Shown here: in pieces, positions 47,352 through 56,963 of the stretch
How positions within the stretch are numbered: the stretch's first letter is position 1
Layout of the letters: each line of letters begins with the position of its first letter
Source: Thermomicrobiales bacterium
GTDB taxonomy: Bacteria; Chloroflexota; Chloroflexia; Thermomicrobiales; CFX8
Direction: 5' to 3'
DNA length: 58,341 nucleotides
NCBI GenBank assembly: GCA_023954495.1
Contig: JAMLIA010000011.1
Span: forward strand, 1-58,341
Position numbers and translations under genes: made by a program
The notes under the pieces: generated by a model
Told to the model about the DNA's origin: nothing
Database searches by the model: none
The model's input: only the letters and a program-made list of their open reading frames with translations

Positions 47352-49591
47352 CTAATCGTGGTTGGCGCGGGCTGCTCCGGCGGCTGTCTGGCTGAGCTCG
47401 CGGCGCACGTCGAAGACGCCACGGATGGCCTCGACACGCTGGAGAAGGTGGCTGAGCTGCTTGACGCCCGAGACCTCGATCGTCATCAGGACGGTGACCG
47501 TGCGGTCAGGATGCACGTCGGTCAGCACCGAGAGCAAATTGACGCTTTCGTCAGCAACGAGCCCGGTGATATCACGCAACAGTGCGACGCGATCCCACGC
47601 CTCGATCCGGATCGCCACTGGATAGGAACGAGTCGCCTGCTCACCCCAACTGACATGCACCTTGCGCCCGTCCTCATCGACGTTACGCATGTTGCTGCAG
47701 TCGGCACGATGGACGGTGATGCCGCGTCCGCGTGTGACGTAGCCAACGATGTCGTCGCCATAAACCGGCTTGCAGCAGTTTGCGAGGCGCGTGTAGAGGT
47801 CGCCAACGCCCATTACCTGTAAGGTCGACGGTCCAGTGATTGATGAATGCGTCGGCGGCGGCGTGAGCACTTCCGGCTCGCGCGACTCAACCAGGCGCGT
47901 GGCGATCTGCTGCGGCGTCACGCCGCCGTAGCCGACTGCCGCCAGAAAGTCGTCGAGACGCTGGTAGGAGTGGAACTGACGGGCGATGTCATCGAGCTTC
48001 ATCTCGATGCCAAGGCGGCGCAGCTCACGCTCAAGGACGTCGCGTCCCTGCGCGATGTTCTCGTCGCGCTCCTGACGACGGAACCACTGACGGATCTTCT
48101 CGCGGGCACCGGCGGTCTTACGACGAAGCCGTTGGATGGCATCAGCCAGTCGCGGCTGGGGCCGACCTTCGTCTTGCTGGTCATGATCCGAACAACCTGG
48201 CCGTTCTGGAGCTTGTAGTCCAGCGTCACCAGCTTGTCATTGACTTTCGCGCCAACGCATTGATGGCCGACCTCAGTGTGAATGCGGTAGGCGAAGTCGA
48301 TCGGCGTCGCCTCGGCCGGCAACTCGACGATGTCACCGCGCGGCGTGAAGACGTAGATCATCTCGCGGAAGACGTCGGACTTCAGCGACTCAACGAACTC
48401 CTGCGCATCGACGACTTCCTCGCGCCAGTCCATGAGCTGGCGCAACCAGGTGATCTTAGCGTCGAGCGACGGATCGACCTTGCCGCCTTCTTTGTAACGC
48501 CAGTGAGCAGCGATGCCGTATTCCGCGACGTGGTGCATCTCGGTCGTGCGGATCTGAATCTCAATCGAGTGGCCTTCCGGCCCGAACACGGCGGTATGAA
48601 TCGACTGGTACATGCTCTCCTTAGGAGTCGCGATGTAGTCATCGAACTCGCCGGGGATCGGTCGCCAAAGGGAGTGGATCACGCCGAGCGCGGCGTAGCA
48701 GTCCTGCTTCTCGGGCACGATGATGCGCAGCGCAAGGACGTCATAGATCTCGTCGAACCGCGCCTCTTTGCGCTGCATCTTGCGCCAGATCGAGTAGATG
48801 TGCTTTTCGCGCCCCGTGATTTCAGCTTTGATGCCGAGCGGGTCGAGCGCTTCCTGGAGCTGTTCGCGGACGCGTTCGATATAGGTCTCGCCGTCCGTGC
48901 CACGTCGCTCCAGCGCGCGAACGACACCGAAATATTGCTGCGGATCGAGGTAGCGGAAGGACAGATCTTCTAGCTCGGACTTGATCTGCCAGATACCGAG
49001 TCGATTTGCCAGTGGCGCGTAGATCTCCATAGTCTGCTGTGCGATGCGCTGCTGGGATGCGGGCTTCAGGTGGTACAGCGTACGCATGTTGTGCAGTCGG
49101 TCGGCCAGCTTGATCAGCACGACGCGGACGTCGTCGGCCATCGCCAGGAACATCTTGCGCAGGCTCTCTGCCTGACGCGCTGATTCGCGTGTCGCGCGGT
49201 CGTCGTCCGTCCCTTCGCCAGACCACGGGATCTGGCTCAGCTTGGTCACGCCTTCGACCAGGGCTGCGATCCGCTCACCGAACTCGTTCTCGATGTCCTT
49301 GATCTCGGTGTCGGTATCCTCGACCACGTCGTGCAGCAGCGCGGCGGAGAGCGTCTCGGGATCGAGCTGCATCTCCGCCAGGATCATCGCGACTGCCACG
49401 GGGTGAATGATGTATGGCTCGCCTGACTTCCGAACGATGCCGTCGTGGGCATTGTTGGAAAAATGGTAGGCGCGCTCGACGACCTCAGTATCCATATCTG
49501 GCATGCGCCGATGGATCACCGCCAGGAGCGTCTCGAGATCCGGCTGCTCTTCGTATTGCGTTTTGTCTGCTGCAGGAATAGCCATATTCAC
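47352..49591 (-). CDS. relA: Bifunctional (p)ppGpp synthetase/hydrolase, one frameshift
   Basis: Two overlapping frames form one RelA/SpoT protein of about 745 residues. The HD hydrolase domain is intact (AYHFSNNAHDGIVRKSGEPYI in part, LLHDVVEDTDT), the synthetase domain follows (GREKHIYSIWRKMQRK, YDVLALRIIVPE), then TGS (IYVFTPRGDIVELPAEATPIDFAYRIHTEVG). The first frame fails after PSNGFV; the second carries KTAGAREKIRQWF, the zinc/helical part with NCCKPVYGDDIVGYVTRGRG and the ACT domain. A one-base loss at about 48118-48126 explains the break. Divergent from the formate dehydrogenase operon. Confidence 0.9.
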
Positions 49592-49670
49592 CGCCGTCGA
49601 TTCGACTCGTCCCGGCGCCGTTCGGCAATACTCCGATTGGTCGTCTGGATGCAGTTGTCGTGCAGCCTAA

Positions 49671-49688
49671 TTGTGCCAAATGGCGCAA
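49671..49688. promoter_or_regulatory. Possible operator, 18-bp near-palindrome
   Basis: TTGTGCCA-AA-TGGCGCAA is an inverted repeat with one mismatch, 227 bases upstream of fdhA. It may bind a dimeric regulator; no candidate regulator gene lies next to it. Confidence 0.3.
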
Positions 49689-49791
49689 GATCTCGACGAT
49701 GCGCTCGGGCAGCGCACGAGAGATGCCATCGGATTGGTGTTGCAATGCGCGCGTCCGTTGCCCTTTCCGGCAGGGAACGTTATCCTGACCG

Positions 49792-49806
49792 TGACAGCGC
49801 TTGTCA
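49792..49806. promoter_or_regulatory. Possible operator TGACA-N5-TGTCA
   Basis: A 5-bp inverted repeat with 5-base spacer, 109 bases upstream of the fdhA start and overlapping a weak TTGTCA -35-like element. Confidence 0.25.
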
Positions 49807-49914
49807 TATAGTAAGCGCGTAACACAAATTCGCTTGGACAACCTTCCACGCATAGCGGCGCTCTGCCAACATCGTCCCAGGTAGCCTGCCGCACGTGGCG
49901 GAAAGGAGTGGGAT

Positions 49915-51864
49915 ATGGCGAAGCGGATGCGTTATACCCGATTGACCCAGCCACTGATTCGCGAGAACGGCGAGTTCCGGCCGGCGAGCTGGGACGAGGC
50001 GCTGGAACGCGCGGCGACCGGCTTCCGGCGCGCCATCGAGCAGCGCGGTCCCGACACATTCGGGATGTTCTCGTGCTCGAAAGCAACCAACGAGGTCAAC
50101 TATCTCGCTCAGAAGTTCGCCCGGCAGGTGATCGGCACCAACAACATCGACTCCTGTAACCGCACTTGACACGCTCCAAGCGTCGTCGGTCTGACGGCAG
50201 TATTTGGAGCGGGCGGTGGCACAAGTTCGTACGAAGAGGCCGAGCACACTGACCTCATCATTCTCTGGGGATCGAATGCGCGCGAAACGCATCCGATCTA
50301 CTTTCACCATGTCCTGCGCGGCATCCGCAACGGAGCCCGCCTCTATGTGGTCGATCCACGCCGCACCGTCTCGGCGCAATGGGCGGACACGTGGCTCGGG
50401 CTGGATGTCGGCTCGGACGTTGCGTTGGCGAACGCCATCGGTCGCGAGATCATCGCAGCCGGCCTGCACAACGTGGCGTTCATCGAACGCGCGACGACCG
50501 GATTTGATGAATACCGCGAGTCGGTCGAGCCATACACACTGGAGTATGCCGAGAAGATCACTGGCGTTCCGGCGGCGGCGATCCGCGAGCTGGCTCACAC
50601 CTATGCACGGGTCGACCGGGCGCAACTGTGCTGGACGCTCGGCATCACCGAGCATCACAACGCGGTTGACAACGTGTTTGCGTTGATCGATCTGGCGCTG
50701 CTGACCGGCCACATCGGCCGCTACGGGGCCGGACTCGTGCCGCTGCGCGGTCAGAACAACGTCCAGGGCGGCGGCGATATGGGAGCGATCCCGAACAAGC
50801 TGCCCGGTGGATACGACGTTGAGAACGACGCCGAGCGCGAGCCGTTCGAGCGCATGTATGGACATCCAATCCCGCCGGTCAAGGGCAAGCACCTGTCCGA
50901 GATGCTTGACGCTATGGAGCACGGCGAGATGACGACGCTCTATGTCGTCGGCGAGAACCCGGCGCAATCAGAGGCGGATCAACTGCGGACAGTCCGACTG
51001 CTGGAGGGTCTCGATCATCTGGTCGTTCAGGACATGTTCATGACCAAGACGGCGCAGCTCGCTGATGTGGTTCTGCCGGCCAGCGCTTCGTGGTGCGAAT
51101 CCGAGGGGACAGTGACCAGCTCTGAGCGGCGCGTCCAGCTCGTTCGGAAGGCGCTCGACCCTCCCGGCAACGCGCGCGATGACAGCGACATCATGATGGA
51201 TATCGCTCGCCGCCTCGGCCAGGAATGGTCGTATGAGTCGGCCGAAGATGTCTGGGACGAGCTTCGCGAGCTCTCAGAATGGCATCGTGGCATGAGCTAC
51301 GAGCGGCTTGAGGCGCTTGACGGCCTGCAGTGGCCCTGCCCGAGCGAGGACCATCCGGGCAGTCCGTTCTTGCACGATCGACTTTGGACCGATCCGCTGC
51401 TCGGCCCACCTGCGCCGTTCCACGCCGTTCATCATTCGCCACCGCTGGATGAGCTGACGGACGAGTTCCCGCTGCGGCTCACGACTGGGCGGCGGCTGGA
51501 TGGCTTCAACACCGGCGTGCAGACCGGCGGGTTCCGCTCGCCGCTGCGCAGTGGCGAGACGATCGACATTCACCCCGATGAAGCAGCAATGCATGGCGTG
51601 GAAGACGGTGAGGTCATTCTCGTAGTTTCACGGCGCGGCGCTATCCATGCAGCAGTGAAGCTGGATCCGACGTTGCGTCCCGGCCTTGCCTTTATGTCGT
51701 TCCACTATCAGGACTCAACGGCGACGAACGTTCTAACGATTGATGCGACCGACCCGAAATCCGGGACGGCCGAATTCAAGGCGGCTGCGATCCGGATCGA
51801 AAAGCTCCCAACCGGAGAGGTACCGGAGCTGGTCGGAGCAGCCGTGGGAGTACGGGAGCACTGA
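49915..51864 (+). CDS. fdhA: Formate dehydrogenase catalytic subunit, selenocysteine-containing
   Basis: This is a Mo/W-bis-MGD formate dehydrogenase catalytic subunit (649 residues) oxidising formate to CO2 (or the reverse). Reading through TGA 50167-50169 gives Sec85 in NNIDSCNRT-U-HAPSVVGL, aligned with E. coli FdhF Sec140-His141. Further motifs are LIILWGSNARETHPIY, VDPRRT, and LRGQNNVQGGGDMG containing the conserved active-site Arg, with the C-terminal domain at FPLRLTTGRRLDGFNTG. ATG 49915 has AGGAG 7 bases before. The usual N-terminal [4Fe-4S] domain is absent; the chain begins where that domain normally ends. The next gene starts at the following base. Confidence 0.93.
50167..50211 (+). 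promoter_or_regulatory. Bacterial SECIS element with its UGA codon
   Basis: After UGA (50167-50169) a lower stem CGCTCCAA (50172-50179) pairs with TTGGAGCG (50204-50211). An upper six-pair stem GTCGTC / GACGGC carries the loop GGTCT at 50188-50192. The loop starts 18 bases after UGA, as in E. coli fdhF, and its GGUCU is the part SelB recognises. Confidence 0.92.
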
Positions 51865-53751
51865 GTGGATCTCCATCTGATTCCCGGAGCCGCCCCGAAC
51901 GATGCCGAACGTGAGGTCATCGACGGGCTGCTCGGGACGCCCGAAACTACCTGGCACGGCGCAGAAACGCGCACGTCGAACGAAGGTCATGTCGGCCACG
52001 GGGGCCACGAGCTCCGCGGCCGCAGACACGAGCTGCTGCCTGCGCTGCAAGCACTGCAGATGCGGGTTGGCTATATCAGCCCCGGCGGCCTGAACTACGT
52101 TTGTCAGCGGCTCGGAGTGCCACCAGCTGACGCGTGGGGCGTTGCCAGCTTCTACGCGCTGCTCTCAACCGAGCCACATCCGCCGATCGTCGCGCACGTC
52201 TGTGATGACATCGCCTGCCGGATGCGCGGCGGACTGCAGATCTGCGAGGCGCTGGAGCAACGACTCGGCCCTGCCGGGACACCGGCATTCGACGGGGCTG
52301 TCACCTGGCACCGCAGCCCGTGCCTCGGCCACTGCGACTGCGCGCCGGCTGTCCTGATGCATCACGCGGGCGAGTCGCCGGTCGAAGTCACGCTGGCACC
52401 AGCCAGCATCCCGTCGACGCTGGCGGCGCTCATGGACGGCCCAGCCGGGGCGACTCCGCAGCGCAGCGGCGGTGACGCAGTGCCGCAATCTGCCGATCCC
52501 GAAGGCAATGGCCTCCGGCTGCTCCGGCGGATCGGCAATGTCGATCCAACCAGCATCGACGAGTACCGCGCAACTGGTGGATACGAGGCGCTGCGACGAG
52601 CGATTACGCTCGGGCCGGAGGGCGTCATTCGAGAGATCAACGACGCGCGCCTGACCGGGCGCGGCGGTGCTGCCTTCCCAACCGGGCGCAAGTGGAATGA
52701 CGTCGCACGCGCACCGGCGCGACCGCACTACCTCATCTGCAACGCCGACGAGTCTGAGCCGGGCACGTTCAAAGATCGCGTCATCCTGGAAGAGGACCCG
52801 TTTGCGCTCATCGAGGCGATGACGATCGGTGGATACACCACCGGATCCGAGACCGGCTTCATCTACTTGCGCTTCGAATACCCGCTAGCGCTTGAGCGGC
52901 TGCAGCATGCGATCGACACTGCTCGGCAACGCGGTCTGCTCGGCGACAACATCATGGGTGCCGGGTTCTCGTTTGACATCACCATCCGGCGCGGTGCAGG
53001 TGCCTACATCTGTGGCGAAGAGACGGCGCTGTTCAACTCGATCGAAGGTCTGCGAGGCGAGCCGCGCAACAAGCCGCCATTCCCGACACAGGTCGGCCTG
53101 TTCCTGAAGCCAACGGTCGTAAACAACGTCGAGACGTTCGTGAACGTCCTCGAAATCATGCGCATTGGCGGGCCTGCCTACGCCGAAGTCGGCACGCAGG
53201 GTTCGACCGGCACGCGCCTGTTCTGTGTCTCGGGATGTGTACAGCGACCGGGAACCTATGAGTATCCGTACGGTATGACGCTGCGTGAAATCATCGAGCG
53301 CGCCGGCGGCGTCCCTGCTGGTCGGACGCTCACGGCGGTACTGCTCGGCGGGGCAGCCAGCACCTTCCTGACGCCGGACGAGCTCGACATGCCGATGACG
53401 TTCGAGGACACACGCGCTGCCGGCGCTTCGCTCGGCTCTGGCGTGGTGATGGTGTTCGACGATTCGGTTGACCTGACCGACACGGTCCTGCGCATCGCTG
53501 CGTTCTTCCGCGACGAATCGTGCGGACAGTGCGTGCCATGCCGCGTCGGCACTGTCCGCCAGCAGGAGGCGCTGCTGCGGCTGGCGTCCGGCAATACGCT
53601 CGGCACAATTCAGGATGAGCATCAGCGGCTGGCCGATCTGGCGCTCGTGATGCGCGACGCATCGATCTGTGGTCTCGGACAGACGGCGGCCAACGCGGTT
53701 CAATCTGCCGTGCAAAAGCTTCCGGTGTTTCAGAACGGAAGAGCCTCATGA
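51865..53751 (+). CDS. NuoE-NuoF fusion, NAD-reducing subunit of formate dehydrogenase
   Basis: This 628-residue fusion passes electrons between iron-sulfur clusters and NAD through FMN. The NuoE part (to about residue 190) holds a [2Fe-2S] site with Cys113, Cys118, Cys153 and Cys157 (VCDDIAC; PCLGHCDCA). The NuoF part has ARLTGRGGAAFPTGRKW for FMN/NAD, GAGAYICGEETAL, the soluble-ligand SLBB region, and ESCGQCVPCR with a later Cys (ASICGLGQTA) for [4Fe-4S]. GTG 51865 follows fdhA directly with GGGAG 8 bases upstream. This pairing indicates an NAD-linked, soluble formate dehydrogenase rather than a membrane one. Confidence 0.9.
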   Translation: MDLHLIPGAAPNDAEREVIDGLLGTPETTWHGAETRTSNEGHVGHGGHELRGRRHELLPALQALQMRVGYISPGGLNYVCQRLGVPPADAWGVASFYALLSTEPHPPIVAHVCDDIACRMRGGLQICEALEQRLGPAGTPAFDGAVTWHRSPCLGHCDCAPAVLMHHAGESPVEVTLAPASIPSTLAALMDGPAGATPQRSGGDAVPQSADPEGNGLRLLRRIGNVDPTSIDEYRATGGYEALRRAITLGPEGVIREINDARLTGRGGAAFPTGRKWNDVARAPARPHYLICNADESEPGTFKDRVILEEDPFALIEAMTIGGYTTGSETGFIYLRFEYPLALERLQHAIDTARQRGLLGDNIMGAGFSFDITIRRGAGAYICGEETALFNSIEGLRGEPRNKPPFPTQVGLFLKPTVVNNVETFVNVLEIMRIGGPAYAEVGTQGSTGTRLFCVSGCVQRPGTYEYPYGMTLREIIERAGGVPAGRTLTAVLLGGAASTFLTPDELDMPMTFEDTRAAGASLGSGVVMVFDDSVDLTDTVLRIAAFFRDESCGQCVPCRVGTVRQQEALLRLASGNTLGTIQDEHQRLADLALVMRDASICGLGQTAANAVQSAVQKLPVFQNGRAS

Positions 53752-54734
53752 GTACGATGATCACATTCGCGCAGCTTGCGCGTCGCACTGTTACGCTCCA
53801 AATCGACGGACAGGAAGTCACGGTACCCGAAGGCACGACGATCCTCGACGCGTCAAAGCGCGTGGGCATCGAGACGCCAACACTGTGCTATCTGGAGACG
53901 CTGACGCCGGTGAACGTCTGCCGCGTCTGCGTGGTAGAGGTCGAGGGCTCACGCGCTCTCGTGCCAGCCTGTGCTCGCGCTGTTGAGCCGGGAATGGTCG
54001 TTCACACCGACAGCGAGCGCGTTCGCCATAGCCGCAAGCTGGTAATGGAGTTGCTCGGGTCTTCAGTCGATATGGAGTATGCGTCCGACGAGGTACAGGG
54101 CTACTTCGGCACGTACGAGGCTGAGCCGGAACGCTTCGGCCCGCCTGCACCACCGGAAGTCCTGGGCTCCCGCGACGCGGCCAAAGCCGGTCACCACGTC
54201 GAGACGCCGAACGGTTATGCCGCAACGGTGGATCAACCAGTCAAGAACGACAACGCACTCTACATCCGCGACTACTCGCGCTGCATCCTGTGCTACAAGT
54301 GCGTCGAGGCGTGTGGTGAAGATGCCCAGAATACGTTTGCGATCACAGCGGCTGGGCGCGGATTCGAGACGCGCATCTCGACCGAGTTCGATCTGCCACT
54401 CGGCGATTCGGCCTGCGTCTTCTGCGGCAACTGCATTGGCGTCTGCCCGACCGGCGCGTTGATGTTCACGACCGAGTACGAGATGCGCCAAAACGGCACC
54501 TGGCACGAAGAAGAGCAGACGGTCACCGATACAATCTGCCCATACTGCGGTGTCGGTTGCACTCTCTCGCTCCACGTTCAGGATAATCAGATCGTAAAGG
54601 TCACCTCGCCGCTCGACCACGACGTCACTTCAGGACATCTTTGTATCAAGGGTCGATTCGGCTGGCAGTTCGTCCAGAACCGCGCTGAGTCGCCCCCACA
54701 GGATGGGGACCGCTCCGATGCCGCCGGTGACTGA
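53748..54734 (+). CDS. NuoG-like Fe-S subunit carrying the formate dehydrogenase N-terminal domain
   Basis: This 328-residue electron carrier has a [2Fe-2S] domain (Cys47, 58, 61, 75), two ferredoxin-type [4Fe-4S] sites (CILCYKCVEAC; CVFCGNCIGVC), and at its C-terminus (from about 264) the Fe4S4 domain of molybdopterin oxidoreductases: CPYCGVGC then GHLCIKGRFGW. In ordinary FdhA this last domain directly precedes the RLTQPLIR segment with which the catalytic gene here begins. The Cys-rich His-ligated cluster site that follows the [2Fe-2S] domain in NuoG has no cysteines here. ATG overlaps the NuoEF stop by four bases. Confidence 0.9.
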   Translation: MSTMITFAQLARRTVTLQIDGQEVTVPEGTTILDASKRVGIETPTLCYLETLTPVNVCRVCVVEVEGSRALVPACARAVEPGMVVHTDSERVRHSRKLVMELLGSSVDMEYASDEVQGYFGTYEAEPERFGPPAPPEVLGSRDAAKAGHHVETPNGYAATVDQPVKNDNALYIRDYSRCILCYKCVEACGEDAQNTFAITAAGRGFETRISTEFDLPLGDSACVFCGNCIGVCPTGALMFTTEYEMRQNGTWHEEEQTVTDTICPYCGVGCTLSLHVQDNQIVKVTSPLDHDVTSGHLCIKGRFGWQFVQNRAESPPQDGDRSDAAGD

Positions 54735-55581
54735 ACAGGACACTCATCTTCCCGCGCAGGTAACGCGCATCGGCGCTGACGGCCGGACGGTCAACACTGA
54801 CACTGTCGCGGTCGAAGAACCGATGGAGATCAGAATCGTGCAATCGGTCGAAGGCGTCACCAGCCGTCGGCCGATTGCCATTACGATGCGCACGCCCGGC
54901 GACGACTTCGAGCTTGCCATCGGCTTTCTGTTCGGCGAGGGCCTGATTGCCAGCCGCGAGGACTTCGTCGATGTCTCTTACTGTCTCGACGATGACGTGC
55001 AGGAGGAGCAATATCTCAACGTCGTCTCGGTCACGCTCCGAACCGGGCTGGACATCGAACTCTCGCGCGTCGAACGTAACTTCTACACAACTTCCAGTTG
55101 TGGTGTGTGCGGCAAGGCGTCGCTTGAGGCTTTGGAGATGCAGGCGTGCACGCCGCTGACGGACGGGCTCGTTGTCGATCCAACGATCATCCAGCAGTTG
55201 CCGGAGCGGCTTCGCTCTGCACAGTCTGTCTTTCAGAAAACGGGCGGACTCCACGGCGCGGGCCTCTTCGACGCGAACGGCAAGCTGCTCGATTTGTGCG
55301 AAGACGTTGGTCGGCACAACGCGCTCGACAAGCTGATCGGGAAACAGGTAATCGCCGGGCAGGCACGGCAGGACGATCGCATCCTGCTGCTCAGCGGACG
55401 TGCCAGCTTCGAGCTGCTGCAGAAGGCGCTGATGGCGCGCATCCCGATCGTTGCAGCAGTCGGTGCTCCATCGAGCCTGGCCGTCTCGCTCGCGGCGAAC
55501 TTCAATATCACCCTCTGCGGCTTTGTGCGCGCCGACGGATTCAATGTCTACAGCGCGCCGGAGCGTTTGTCCCGCGGCTAG
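54718..55581 (+). CDS. fdhD: FdhD sulfurtransferase
   Basis: FdhD moves sulfur from IscS to the bis-MGD cofactor and is needed for active formate dehydrogenase. The 287 residues include AITMRTPGDDFELAIGFLFGEG, the catalytic TSSCGVCGK loop with CxxC, and LCEDVGRHNALDKLIG, then LLLSGRASFELLQKAL. ATG 54718 lies inside the end of the previous gene and has a GGGGA about nine bases upstream. Its presence supports a molybdenum or tungsten cofactor in FdhA. Confidence 0.95.
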   Translation: MPPVTEQDTHLPAQVTRIGADGRTVNTDTVAVEEPMEIRIVQSVEGVTSRRPIAITMRTPGDDFELAIGFLFGEGLIASREDFVDVSYCLDDDVQEEQYLNVVSVTLRTGLDIELSRVERNFYTTSSCGVCGKASLEALEMQACTPLTDGLVVDPTIIQQLPERLRSAQSVFQKTGGLHGAGLFDANGKLLDLCEDVGRHNALDKLIGKQVIAGQARQDDRILLLSGRASFELLQKALMARIPIVAAVGAPSSLAVSLAANFNITLCGFVRADGFNVYSAPERLSRG

Positions 55582-55715
55582 ATTCAGGACGTACAGACCA
55601 CACCTGCAGCGCCGACGGATCATGCGCCGCTCGGCGCAGCCGCTATGCGACGCCAGCGGAAAGTCGGGCTATCATATGCGCGATCAACTGATAGCAACCG
55701 GCGGAGGTTCTTTTC

Positions 55716-56963
55716 ATGACTCAGCCCCAGGTCGATCGACTCCTCCATCCTGACGAGGCGCGCAAGATCGTCATCAGCCACGTTGAGGCACTTGAGCCGG
55801 AGTTTGTGCCGCTCGATCAGGCAGGCGATCGGTTTCTGGTTGACGACTTCGTCGCTGATGTGAGCCTCCCGCCATTTCCTGCTGCGACGATGGACGGCTA
55901 CGCCGTCGTCCACGACGATCCGTCGAAACTGCGCGACGTGCTCGGCTCTGGCTTTGCCGGCGATGCGGCGACCGTGAAAGTCACCCCGGGCACGGCGGCC
56001 AAGATTATGACCGGCGCGCCGGTGCCGGAAGGTGCAGACGCAGTCGTGCAGGTGGAAAACACGGAGCAGGTCGACGGTCAGGTTGCGATTCACCAAGCGA
56101 GCGTTTCGGCCGGTTCCAACATCCGGCAAATCGGCGCTGACCTACGTGAAGGCGACCTGTTGATCGCGGCGGGTTCCCGACTCGGGCCGCCGGAGATCGG
56201 TCTGCTCGCCTCACTCGGACAGGCAAGTGTCCGTGTTGGCCGCCGCCCCCGCGTGGTGATCTATTCGACCGGAAATGAGCTTGTTGACCCGAGTGAGATG
56301 CCGGGTCCCGGCCAGATCCGCGACTCCAACCGGTTCTCGCTGGAGCTTGCGGCGCGTCGTGCCGGGGCCGAGATCGTTCGCGTCGGCCACATCGCCGACG
56401 AGGAGGACGACGTTCGCGCGGCACTCACTAACGCGCTGGCCGAAGCGGACATCGTGATGACGAGCGGTGGCGTCTCGATGGGCGACAAGGATCTGATCAA
56501 GCTCATCCTCGGAGAGATGACCGAGGTGCACTTCCGCCGCCTGTTCATGAAGCCCGGCAAGCCGATGACGTTCGCGACAACGACGGACGACAGCGGCAAC
56601 AAGAAGCTGCTGTTCGGTCTGCCCGGAAATCCCGTCTCCTGCCTTGTTTGCTTCCATCTGTTCGTCCGACCTGCAATCCAGATCATGCAATCAACTGCGC
56701 CCGACAGCTTCCCGACCGTGCAGGTCACGCTGGACCACGACATCGAGCCGTCCGACCGCATCGAGTATCAACGCGCCGTCGTCAGCGTTGCGCGAAACGG
56801 CACGCTGCAGGTGCGCACAACTGGCTCGCAGATGTCGGCGCGGCTGATGTCATTCGTCGGCTCGAATGCGTTCCTGATCGTGCATCCGAACGACGACTAC
56901 TACCCGGCTGGATCGACGCTCGACGCCGTACTGATCGAGCCACCCGGACCTGCCGCTTTATGA
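55716..56963 (+). CDS. moeA: Molybdopterin molybdotransferase
   Basis: MoeA inserts molybdate into adenylylated molybdopterin. The 415 residues show FPAATMDGYAV, KIMTGAPVPEGADAVV, ARVIYSTGNELVDP-like region (RVVIYSTGNELVDP), MTSGGVSMGDKDLI, RLFMKPGKPMTFA and FGLPGNPVSCLVCF, which together are diagnostic. GGAGG lies 8 bases before ATG 55716. It closes the formate dehydrogenase group and overlaps the next gene by four bases. Confidence 0.95.
   Translation: MTQPQVDRLLHPDEARKIVISHVEALEPEFVPLDQAGDRFLVDDFVADVSLPPFPAATMDGYAVVHDDPSKLRDVLGSGFAGDAATVKVTPGTAAKIMTGAPVPEGADAVVQVENTEQVDGQVAIHQASVSAGSNIRQIGADLREGDLLIAAGSRLGPPEIGLLASLGQASVRVGRRPRVVIYSTGNELVDPSEMPGPGQIRDSNRFSLELAARRAGAEIVRVGHIADEEDDVRAALTNALAEADIVMTSGGVSMGDKDLIKLILGEMTEVHFRRLFMKPGKPMTFATTTDDSGNKKLLFGLPGNPVSCLVCFHLFVRPAIQIMQSTAPDSFPTVQVTLDHDIEPSDRIEYQRAVVSVARNGTLQVRTTGSQMSARLMSFVGSNAFLIVHPNDDYYPAGSTLDAVLIEPPGPAAL

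Larger units (their letters stand above)
49592..49914. other. Intergenic region between relA and the formate dehydrogenase operon
   Basis: No gene is seen. It holds three inverted repeats: TTGTGCCA-AA-TGGCGCAA (49671-49688, one mismatch), TGCGCT-CGGGC-AGCGCA (49700-49716) and TGACA-GCGCT-TGTCA (49792-49806). The first and last could be regulator sites for the divergent genes. Confidence 0.45.

Noticed and set aside
50167-50169. TGA in fdhA as a nonsense mutation or sequencing error
   Set aside because: It stands exactly at the selenocysteine position and has a matching SECIS, unlike the frameshifts elsewhere in the window.
49804-50967. Open frame of 387 residues on the minus strand
   Set aside because: It is antisense to the formate dehydrogenase gene, which carries clear motifs and a SECIS.
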